Source of the DNA: JAWXCH01 sp034440595
Lineage (GTDB): Bacteria; Planctomycetota; Planctomycetia; Pirellulales; JALHPA01
NCBI GenBank assembly: GCA_034440595.1
Contig: JAWXCH010000212.1
Span: 1-8,071, forward strand
Length of the DNA stretch: 8,071 nt
Direction of reading: 5' to 3'
Part shown: in pieces, positions 1-5,892 of the stretch
How positions within the stretch are numbered: position 1 is the first letter of the stretch
Layout: every line of letters starts with the position of its first letter
Position numbers and translations under genes: made by a program
Notes under the pieces: model-generated
What the model saw: only the letters and a program-made list of their open reading frames with translations
What the model was told of the DNA's origin: nothing
Databases searched by the model: none

Positions 1-14
1 GCGTCATGCCTCCC

Positions 15-37
15 GGGCCGCGAGAGCGACCTTTTTT
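15..37 (+). terminator. Probable intrinsic terminator of an upstream plus-strand gene
   Basis: A short GC-rich hairpin is followed at once by a run of six T (32-37). CGC at 19-21 pairs with GCG at 26-28 around a GAGA tetraloop. GG at 16-17 pairs with CC at 30-31, with one C/A mismatch between the two stem segments. This is the usual form of a Rho-independent terminator on the plus strand, but the stem is short and imperfect. The gene it would serve lies outside the window to the left, so this cannot be confirmed here. Confidence 0.4.
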
Positions 38-1036
38 CCTCTTACCCATAGCTCACCTAGAAAGCTGCTTGTTCGCATGCGCGCAACAACGCGCTGGAAA
101 ACGGAGCAGGACTCCAAAAAAGTCCAAGCAAATTCACAACAGCCACGCTGCTGCGCCGCTTGAAACGTCATTCGACTGGCACCGAAGTGCCACACTGGAA
201 TAAAACGCCAACAGGCAAGAGCCTGTAGCATTTCCGGTATTTCACCGGGAAAATGAGCACTGGAAATCCAAAGCCAGAACCCTCAAAGCTAACCCGTCAA
301 CCTGCTCAAGTAAGGTGTCCGGCAACAAACCGCGCGGAGTACCTTCCAACAACCAGGGTTCAACGCGCACGCGGAACTCACTGATATCGGAGCAGAAAAC
401 ACGACCAACGTAGCTGGAAACACCTACTAATGTAGCCGGAAACATTATCCAGAAGTGTCTTGTCTACCCAGTAATGGGCCTACCCGTGTCAGAACCCATG
501 CCAGCAGATTCCAGCTAGCAAGAATTCCAATCAAACGGATTCCGAATGAAGTTTCCCCGAAGGTATTCCCAAATTCCGAAGGAGCTACTGATGAAGCCTG
601 GATTTCGCGGCAGAAATTACACACTGCGTCGAGCGGACCAGGGCCTCAATCTCACCCCCGATTTATCCCCCCCGATTTATTCTCTGTGGGGATAAAACCT
701 CGAACAATTTCGAGATCTAGGCCGAAGATTCCACCACGGCCGACTCTTAACGCCTAACTGAGAGGCAGTCTTAAACTGCTTGGTATCTTAACTGTATGTC
801 GGTCGTTGTCAAGAGAAGCGCACAGTTCAGTTGGGGGAACTAGGCAGTTTTCTTAAAAAAATCTATCGGCAAGAGCCGGACTTTACTTCCGTACCGAAAA
901 TGCCGGGGGCCACAATCTAGCAGCGTATTCTCCTATGCTAGCCCGTCGGTTCACGAATCCGCCGTCAATTGCAGACAATCCGGCAAACTTTGCCTGACCG
1001 GCGCTTTTGTAACAAACTTTTCAATCGGAGCGTCCG
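38..1036. other. Long intergenic region, no recognisable gene
   Basis: About 1 kb without a gene I can recognise. Open frames here are short, and their translations show no known motif. Visible structure: a 6-bp hairpin with CGAA loop (177-192); a 6-bp hairpin with AAGA loop (211-226) and a related one at 867-878; a 12/13-match direct repeat with a 22-nt period (410-422 and 432-444); a 12-nt direct repeat with a 14-nt period (655-666 and 669-680); several hairpins at 642-781; a 5-bp hairpin (824-841); CTAGCA/TGCTAG arms (917-922, 936-941); and GGCAA/TTGCC (982-994). It may hold a small RNA or the regulatory region of the next gene. No clear sigma70 promoter was found for the gene at 1110. Confidence 0.5.
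642..723. other. Cluster of nested inverted repeats, possible structured RNA
   Basis: GGCCT (642-646) can pair with AGGCC (719-723). These arms enclose two independent perfect inverted repeats: TTTATCCCC (662-670) with GGGGATAAA (688-696), loop 17 nt, and CTCGAA (699-704) with TTCGAG (709-714), loop CAAT. Together they make a closing stem with two branches. A further stem AGGCAGT/ACTGCTT (763-781, with one G-T pair) follows. The pairings are seen directly. That they form a functional RNA or DNA element is inference; short inverted repeats also arise by chance. Confidence 0.25.
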
Positions 1037-1109
1037 ATGAAAGAAGACATGGCACGCTGGTGCGCCGCCGAAACGATCGCATTTTCACGAAATTGGGAGT
1101 TGCACGCTT

Positions 1110-2759
1110 ATGCGAGCGACAAGAATAGCCGCAATTCTAGGTTGGATCAGCCTCTCGTTCGCTGTTGCCGCGCAAGCAGCAACCGCCGAAACGCTCACCT
1201 GGCAGCCAAACCTCGACGTCGCCAAGCAAATGGCCAAGCAGCACAACCGCATGGTCCTGGTGCATTTCGGTGCGCCATGGTGTGAACCCTGTACGGTGCT
1301 TGAGCGAGATGTTTTCAGTCGGCCAGAGATCAAACTCGCCATCGAGTCTCACTTTATCCCGGTTAAGCTTAACGCCGACGAATCGGGAGCTTTGACCAGC
1401 ATGTACGACATCAGGAAGCTTCCCTCCGACGTCATTCTGTCGCCAAATGGCGAAGTGATAGGCAAATTTAATAGTCCTCTGAATGGTGACCAGTACCTGT
1501 TGGAATTGTGCAAAAGCTCTGGTTTGCCCGTGACCGCCGTTGCCAGCTATTTGAAGGATCCTGGCATCGTTACAGCCTTGAATGGTCCGACGCAGTGGGG
1601 TCCAGATTCCAATCCGTATGCAGCGGCTGCCGCCAATCATCCCCCTGCCGCCGGCACCAGTCCATTTGTACAAAACGCCGCCAATCACGCCCCGGCGACT
1701 AGTCACAATCCGTATATGACTACGCCCTATACGATGCCTGCGGCAAGTCAGCCGACAGGTGTACCACAGGGCGGTTTCAATGCAGGTGTGAACCAGCAAC
1801 CGAATACTGCCTTGATGCCCAATCACCCTCAGGTGAATTATGCCGAACGAAGTAGCCCGTTAGGCAAACCGGCCTCTCCTTCTTCCATGTTTCAGCCACC
1901 GAATCAATACTTAGCGACCGGTGGAACGGTTGGCGGAATTGCCAGTCCATCGCAACAGGCGATCAATCCAATGGCGAGCACTTACCCTGCGATGGGCGTC
2001 TCGCAACCACTAATGCAACCGGCAAACCAGCCGATTGCACAGACCATTGAGCCAAGTGCAACGGCTGGCGGCTTTGCCGGTAGTCCGAGCGGTCACACGA
2101 TTGCTCCAGCGATCGGGACGCCGGCAATGGGTTCGCCTATAGTCGGTGCAACGGTTGGCGTGCCTCCGGCAGTTGAACCGGCGGCTGGCGGTTCACCGGC
2201 TTTGAATAGTACGCCATCAGTCGGCAGCAGCATGGCGGGAGGATTTGGTGGGCCAGTAGGACCAGCCAACGTCGGTGCCATTGCACCTGCGGCAAGCATT
2301 GCAGCGACAGGAGGAATGCCTGATCCGGCGATTGCTCCTGCCGATCCGTATGCTCCGCAACCCCCGATCACGATGGTTCCTCTGCGACAAGTTCCCGGAG
2401 TTGGCCTGGACGGCTGCTGTCCGATCACATTGGTCGAGAAGATGAAATATGCAAAAGGCCAGCCTAAGTTTGGCGCTGTGCATCGCGGACAGACTTATCT
2501 GTTTGCCAGTGAGGCCAACCAACAGAAATTCCTGGCTAATCCTGACCGGTATAGCCCGGTGATGAGCGGCAACGATCCGGTCATGGCCTTTGATACGGGT
2601 CAATACATTCCTGGTGCTCGAGCATACGGCGTCTTCTATCAGAACCGGATCTACCTGTTTGCAAACCCTGAAACAAAAATGCAGTTTCAGAAAATGCCAG
2701 GTAAATACGCCACCGAGGTTCTGCAGGCTGAAGCAGTCGGCCGCGGCCAGCTTCGCTAG
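1110..2759 (+). CDS. Exported thioredoxin-fold protein with long Pro/Ala/Gly linker and tandem degenerate YHS-like modules
   Basis: 549 residues. Residues 1-23 form a signal peptide (Arg-containing n-region, hydrophobic core about 6-21, AQA before the likely cleavage site). Residues 30-135 are a thioredoxin-like domain with active site W57-C58-E59-P60-C61 and a likely cis-proline P105 in KLPSD. This suggests a thiol-disulfide role outside the cytoplasm. Residues 165-425 are a low-complexity linker rich in Pro, Ala, Gly, Asn and Met. The C-terminus has two related YHS-like units (about 432-483 and 487-536), each with FG or YGVF, a YLFA core and a closing F...P..Y. The Cys that canonical YHS domains carry after the aromatic core is replaced (FASEANQQ, FANPETKM), so metal binding by that site is doubtful. 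The start is the first ATG in frame, with GGAG at 1096-1099 ten bases upstream, and it gives a clean signal peptide. Substrate and partner are unknown. The architecture is familiar to me from planctomycetes, but this is from memory. Confidence 0.85.
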   Translation: MRATRIAAILGWISLSFAVAAQAATAETLTWQPNLDVAKQMAKQHNRMVLVHFGAPWCEPCTVLERDVFSRPEIKLAIESHFIPVKLNADESGALTSMYDIRKLPSDVILSPNGEVIGKFNSPLNGDQYLLELCKSSGLPVTAVASYLKDPGIVTALNGPTQWGPDSNPYAAAAANHPPAAGTSPFVQNAANHAPATSHNPYMTTPYTMPAASQPTGVPQGGFNAGVNQQPNTALMPNHPQVNYAERSSPLGKPASPSSMFQPPNQYLATGGTVGGIASPSQQAINPMASTYPAMGVSQPLMQPANQPIAQTIEPSATAGGFAGSPSGHTIAPAIGTPAMGSPIVGATVGVPPAVEPAAGGSPALNSTPSVGSSMAGGFGGPVGPANVGAIAPAASIAATGGMPDPAIAPADPYAPQPPITMVPLRQVPGVGLDGCCPITLVEKMKYAKGQPKFGAVHRGQTYLFASEANQQKFLANPDRYSPVMSGNDPVMAFDTGQYIPGARAYGVFYQNRIYLFANPETKMQFQKMPGKYATEVLQAEAVGRGQLR

Positions 2760-2790
2760 GAGCTACTGCTTTGTGACAAGTGACATTTCG

Positions 2791-2867
2791 GTGTGCCACT
2801 GGCTCCGCCAGTGCTGAGAAGATGCCGTGCTTCACACTGATTCGCATTGGCAAAGCCAGTGGCACAC
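2791..2867. repeat. Inverted pair of palindromic REP-like units between convergent genes
   Basis: Two 23-bp units in opposite orientation lie at 2791-2813 and 2845-2867. They match at 20 of 23 positions when one is reverse-complemented. Each begins with GTGTGCCACTGGCT, a perfect 14-bp inverted repeat between the copies, and each is itself a hairpin (CACTGGC/GCCAGTG in the first, one G-T pair in the second). The whole element can fold as 14 bp, two mismatches, then 7 bp, with GAAG/CTTC (2818-2821, 2830-2833) closing the inner loop. Position between two convergent genes and the paired layout resemble bacterial REP doublets (BIMEs). No T-run follows on either strand, so it is not a classical intrinsic terminator, though it could protect transcript 3' ends. 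Copies elsewhere in the genome cannot be seen here. Confidence 0.6.
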
Positions 2868-2894
2868 AAGCAGATCTGTTGTTGTCTCACAGCA

Positions 2895-3521
2895 CTAATC
2901 GCTCTTGGCAGCGGGCGCAGAATCTTGCAACCAGCGCATCAGCAGATGCTGCTGGACGGCGTCCACAAATTGCTGGCAGCGACGCCTACGATACTTCTCG
3001 GCACGCTCGATCCAGGATTTTGCTCGCTGCTGAATCGCTATCCAGATCGCGGACTTGTTGCCGGCCTTGGTATCGCCGCTAGCAGTTTCATTCTCGGCCA
3101 GCCCTGCCAGACTCTGCACCAACTGAGAACCTTGAATCTCATCGATTTGCTTATCTAAATAGGCAGGTCGTGTGGCCTCGGGCTGTGCAAAGTATTGATC
3201 GACCTGTCGATGAAACCAGCGTTCGGCTAGCACGTCGGCGTTGGACATCAGCAGCGTCTGCTGCGGTGCGGTCAATTGGCTTTGCACATCCGCGGATCGG
3301 ATTGGCGTCTGAATTTGCTGCTCCAGCCCGTCGAGTAACTCATCCTTGGTCTGCGGCGATTCTTGCCGCAAATCCTTGGTGACCAACCAACGCACGAGCT
3401 GATTGAGATCGGCCTCATTCGGATTCGGCAGGCGCTGCGCATTGTACACGAATCCAGCGGCCGCACCGGCTAGAAACAGAAGTACGGCCAGAACCGCGAC
3501 GGATTTCTTACCAAGCTGCAT
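2895..3521 (-). CDS. Small membrane-anchored protein of unknown function
   Basis: 208 residues from the chosen ATG. A basic start (MQLGKKS) is followed by one hydrophobic segment at about residues 8-26, either a transmembrane anchor or an uncleaved signal, so the rest probably lies outside the cytoplasm. The remainder is charged and largely helical in character. A segment at about 101-130 (WFHRQVDQYF then a YLDKQIDEIQ stretch) resembles a motif I recall from planctomycete hypothetical proteins. A basic cluster (KYRRRRCQ) lies at about 176-183, with the only cysteine at 182. No catalytic motif is recognised. The frame stays open to a TTG at 3624-3626, which would add 35 residues before the hydrophobic segment. 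I prefer the ATG at 3519-3521 because it puts the anchor at the N-terminus, although no strong ribosome binding site precedes it. It converges with the thioredoxin/YHS gene and diverges from the gene at 3804. Confidence 0.7.
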   Translation of the reverse strand: MQLGKKSVAVLAVLLFLAGAAAGFVYNAQRLPNPNEADLNQLVRWLVTKDLRQESPQTKDELLDGLEQQIQTPIRSADVQSQLTAPQQTLLMSNADVLAERWFHRQVDQYFAQPEATRPAYLDKQIDEIQGSQLVQSLAGLAENETASGDTKAGNKSAIWIAIQQRAKSWIERAEKYRRRRCQQFVDAVQQHLLMRWLQDSAPAAKSD

Positions 3522-3630
3522 CAACTTTGTCCGTTCTGGAAATTCTCGGTAGTCTGAAGTCGTTGACTCCCAAAGGTACCTCGGAATTGGGGTAAAAGTT
3601 TTGCCGGATGTAGTGGCGGAATTCAATTTC

Positions 3631-3647
3631 TGCTAGATATTCTAGCA
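3631..3647. promoter_or_regulatory. Perfect 7-3-7 inverted repeat in a divergent intergenic region
   Basis: TGCTAGA (3631-3637) and TCTAGCA (3641-3647) are exact reverse complements with a 3-nt TAT spacer. The site lies 110 bp upstream of the minus-strand start at 3521 and 157 bp upstream of the plus-strand start at 3804. That is a plausible place for a dimeric repressor or activator serving one or both genes. No regulator gene is visible in the window, so the operator role is inference. Confidence 0.35.
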
Positions 3648-3803
3648 TCTTGGCGGTCGGCGGGCCTGCCATAACTGGATTCGTTCGTTACCATAAAAGG
3701 TATTGATTGGCCGCCAAGCACATCCAAATTCGTGCTGGCCGTGACTCCAGAGCCCATCAAGCTAGCCGAAACGAACAGACCACAATCCGTCCGGAGCAAT
3801 ACA

Positions 3804-4106
3804 ATGCCTGCACTAAAATTCAGTTTTCCCAACCCACTAAATCAGGCAGATGCCACCGAGCGTCTCAAACAATTGTTCGAGCGACTGAAGCAGCAGCACA
3901 GCGAGAAGTTTTCTGACCTGCAGGAGAACTGGGTCGACAACGTCCTGAAATTCGCTTTTTCAACCTACGGGTTCAAAATCCAGGGGGATCTGTCGGTAAC
4001 TGACGAAGAAGTGCGTCTGGATGGAACAATCCCATTTACGGCGATGATCTTCAAGGGAAAGATTGAAAAGGAGCTGAAGGAAACGCTCAGCCGCATTCTG
4101 ACCTGA
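3804..4106 (+). CDS. Polyhydroxyalkanoic acid system family protein (PHA_gran_rgn-like)
   Basis: 100 residues, no signal peptide, no membrane segment and no cysteine; probably cytoplasmic. The N-terminal half (about 1-44) contains an amphipathic, charged helix (DATERLKQLFERLKQQHSEK). The second half matches the pattern of the small 'putative polyhydroxyalkanoic acid system protein' family: F-S-T-Y-G-F-K-I-Q-G-D-L-S-V, then EVRLDGTIPF, then FKGKIEKELKETL at the C-terminus. The size is also typical of that family. The family is named for its neighbourhood with PHA granule genes, but its biochemical role is poorly defined, and no PHA synthase or phasin is seen here. The ATG at 3804 is chosen because GGAG (3793-3796) lies seven bases upstream. 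An in-frame ATG at 3732 would add 24 poorly conserved-looking residues and lacks such a site. Confidence 0.75.
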   Translation: MPALKFSFPNPLNQADATERLKQLFERLKQQHSEKFSDLQENWVDNVLKFAFSTYGFKIQGDLSVTDEEVRLDGTIPFTAMIFKGKIEKELKETLSRILT

Positions 4107-4275
4107 TCGCTTTGTCGCCGGATCGCCACAATGCTCTGCCGCGCCTCATTTGGCCTGTGTGGCGTTGTATCCATTCTGCTGGATATTCCAGGCCTGGCTC
4201 CTGCCGAACTTAGCTTCCATTACTGCCGTAGCGGTTGTATGGACGGAAATTCTTCGCCAGAGTCCCTGGCCTCTC

Positions 4276-4302
4276 TTGGCATTCCCCGCCGGCAATTATA
4301 AT
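4276..4302 (+). promoter_or_regulatory. Sigma70-type promoter for the TPR gene
   Basis: A perfect TATAAT lies at 4297-4302. TTGGCA (five of six to TTGACA) lies at 4276-4281, with a short spacer of 15 bp. Transcription would start near 4309, leaving a leader of about 175 nt before the chosen start at 4486. It is the best match to the consensus I found in the window. The short spacer is a weakness. Confidence 0.45.
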
Positions 4303-4349
4303 GGACGCTAGGCCTGTCGCTGTGAAAGCTCGTTCGAGCAACCGGCGGA

Positions 4350-4408
4350 GGTGTAACCCATCTGGTGGCCAGACACCAAAAACGCTCGTCCTATCTGGGT
4401 TGTTACAC
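4350..4408 (+). promoter_or_regulatory. Leader with mutually exclusive hairpins upstream of the TPR gene
   Basis: Two pairings compete for the same 5' arm. In the near form GGTGT (4350-4354) pairs with ACACC (4373-4377). In the far form GTGT (4351-4354) pairs with ACAC (4405-4408) and AACCCA (4355-4360) with TGGGTT (4396-4401), leaving a 3-nt bulge. A small hairpin TCTGG-TGG-CCAGA (4361-4373) fits fully inside the far form. GACAGTTTT follows the far form. This is the geometry of an attenuator or RNA switch. It matches no riboswitch class I know, and the functional claim is inference. Confidence 0.3.
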
Positions 4409-4485
4409 GACAGTTTTGCTCACGGATGAAACTCAAAAAATTCGGCATCGTCAAGGTAATCCAAATGGCAAATCGAAAGGCCGGT

Positions 4486-5787
4486 ATGAATCTGAAACGG
4501 ACATTGCATTGCGGTGTGTTCGTCCTCCCCATCTTGCTGGTGACTCCAGTTCAGGGACAAGATGTCGCCGATCCGTTTGCGGATCCACCGACAACCGGCG
4601 ACACTCAGCCGTCAACTACAGCTCCTGAGCCAGCCACGGCACCGCCTACTGGCACTGCTCCGGCGGAGGTTCCTCCGGCTGCAGTTCCGCCGGCAACCGC
4701 TCCTGCATCGGGATTGCCACCAGAGTTGGCACCTGCTGGTGTTACGCCCCCATTGGAAAGCGGTGACGATCCGTTTGACGCTTCACCCGCTGCTCCTGGC
4801 GCGACTACGCCTGAAGCGCCCGCCCCAGGAACTGCAACCCCTGCTCCTGCGACTGCAGGTGACATCACTGCACCCGCAGAACCGCTTCCATTTCCGGCAG
4901 TACCGGGCGCAACACCAGATGGTGCCGCGCCTGCCGAAGCAGTGCCTGGCGCTGCCGACGGCGAGTTTGGCGCGCTGCCAGACGGAATGGCCGAGCCAGA
5001 TCCAAATGCAGAAATGATCCGTACGCTCATGGAAGAGAAAAAGTACGACGAAGCCGCCAAGCTGCTGGAAGAATCGGTCAAGGTTGATCCAAAGGATTAC
5101 ATTGCGATGTCGCAACTCGGTGTCGTGTATCGCATGCTTCACCGGTATGACGATTCGATTGAGCAGTTGACCAAAGCAGTCGAGGTGCTGAACAGTGCCG
5201 TAGAAGGTGCAGACTACGACAAGCTGGCCGAAGTCCTGCTTCGCCGCGGAATCGTCTGGCTTTTGAAAGGTGAGCCGGGGATCGCCCTGGCTGACCTGGA
5301 AGCAGCCGCCTCATACAACTTCTACGATCCACGTCCTGAAATGTGGCGTGGGCTGGCACTCATGCGTATGGATAAGTCTCGCGACGCCATCATGGCCTAC
5401 ACCGCCGCCTTGCGACTGGAGAATAACTACACCGCGGCACGCATGAACCGCGCTCTGGCACAGGCTTCTTTAGGAGAATACAACTCTGCGATTACCGATC
5501 TCAACGAAATCATTCGCAACAACCCGACCCATGCCGATGCCTATGTTAAGCGGGCCGCCATCCAAGGCCGTCTTGCCGATGTGGAGGGAGCGATTTCCTC
5601 GTATTCTTCGGCAATTCGTCTGGATCCGAAAAACGCGGTCGCATTGTACAATCGCGGAATGCTATACCAGCAGCTAGGCCAGTCTTCCAAGGCTGCCGCC
5701 GATCGTGCCCAGGCACAAAAACTAGATCCGCAAATCAGTCGGTTGGTTCGTAACCATACATTCCCCGAGCCGATTGACGTTCGCTAA
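4486..5787 (+). CDS. Exported TPR-repeat protein with Pro/Ala-rich N-terminal linker
   Basis: 433 residues from the chosen start. Residues 1-24 are a signal peptide (MNLKRTLHCG n-region, hydrophobic core to about 20, VQG before the likely cleavage). The mature N-terminus contains DPFADPP and a similar DPFD near residue 96. Residues 27-170 are a disordered linker rich in Pro, Ala, Thr and Gly. Residues 175-415 hold about seven tetratricopeptide repeats, with characteristic Y/A/G positions and DP turns, for example 316-347, 350-381 and 384-415. TPRs form a helical solenoid that binds peptides or proteins, so an envelope scaffold or adaptor role is likely; the partner is unknown. Start choice is uncertain: ATG at 4426 (20 residues longer), 4465 (7 longer, AAGG eight bases upstream) and 4486 (AAAGG five bases upstream) are in frame. 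I take 4486 because it gives the most normal signal peptide. Its own promoter and terminator suggest a single-gene unit. Confidence 0.8.
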   Translation: MNLKRTLHCGVFVLPILLVTPVQGQDVADPFADPPTTGDTQPSTTAPEPATAPPTGTAPAEVPPAAVPPATAPASGLPPELAPAGVTPPLESGDDPFDASPAAPGATTPEAPAPGTATPAPATAGDITAPAEPLPFPAVPGATPDGAAPAEAVPGAADGEFGALPDGMAEPDPNAEMIRTLMEEKKYDEAAKLLEESVKVDPKDYIAMSQLGVVYRMLHRYDDSIEQLTKAVEVLNSAVEGADYDKLAEVLLRRGIVWLLKGEPGIALADLEAAASYNFYDPRPEMWRGLALMRMDKSRDAIMAYTAALRLENNYTAARMNRALAQASLGEYNSAITDLNEIIRNNPTHADAYVKRAAIQGRLADVEGAISSYSSAIRLDPKNAVALYNRGMLYQQLGQSSKAAADRAQAQKLDPQISRLVRNHTFPEPIDVR

Positions 5788-5818
5788 CTGGCAAGGTGTA
5801 AAGTTATTCAACAATTAC

Positions 5819-5863
5819 CCCGCGCCGAATCCGTGACTATCACGACTCGGCGCGGGAATTTTT
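5819..5863 (+). terminator. Strong intrinsic terminator after the TPR gene
   Basis: A perfect 10-bp GC-rich stem (CCCGCGCCGA at 5819-5828, TCGGCGCGGG at 5847-5856) is extended by an inner stem CGTGA (5832-5836) and TCACG (5840-5844) with a CTA loop. AA and five T follow (5859-5863). It starts 31 bp after the stop codon of the TPR gene. On the minus strand the same hairpin lies downstream of the VIT-vWA gene but has no T-run, so it is a proper intrinsic terminator only for the plus strand, though it may stabilise both 3' ends. Confidence 0.85.
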
Positions 5864-5892
5864 CATTCCAGGTAACTGCATTCGACCTCAGC

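Noticed and set aside
410..444. Two copies of GTAGCYGGAAACA with a 22-nt period, considered as the start of a repeat array or CRISPR
   Set aside because: Only two 13-nt copies with a 9-nt gap, no third copy and no cas gene; too short for CRISPR.
445..453. TTATCCAGA, one mismatch from a DnaA box, with TTTATCCCC and GGGGATAA sequences at 662-696
   Set aside because: Single near-match without a cluster of true DnaA boxes, an AT-rich unwinding region, or dnaA/dnaN genes; not an origin on this evidence.
455..757. 100-codon plus-strand frame in the gene-free region
   Set aside because: Product is Pro/Arg/Ser-rich without pattern, no ribosome binding site was seen, and the frame runs straight through the hairpin cluster; looks like chance.
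1037..1285. 82-codon plus-strand frame with a good GGAG site at 1027-1030, overlapping the thioredoxin/YHS gene
   Set aside because: Only the first 24 codons lie outside the real gene; the rest is the same DNA in another frame, is arginine-rich and matches nothing. It could at most be a leader peptide, for which there is no other evidence.
2093..2428. Minus-strand 111-codon frame opposite the linker of the thioredoxin/YHS gene
   Set aside because: Low-complexity Ala/Gly/Pro product that mirrors the GC-rich linker codons of the plus-strand gene.
4334..4346. GCTCG-TT-CGAGC palindrome near 4329-4340, considered as an operator
   Set aside because: Arms are only 5 bp, and it lies downstream of the predicted transcription start; too weak to list as a site.
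4562..5017. 151-codon plus-strand frame within the TPR gene
   Set aside because: Arg/Leu/Gln-rich product from the shifted frame of the Pro/Ala linker; the TPR frame has the signal peptide and domains.
4605..5081. Minus-strand 158-codon frame opposite the Pro/Ala linker of the TPR gene
   Set aside because: A Gly/Ala/Ser-rich mirror of the Pro/Ala codons on the plus strand; a compositional shadow.
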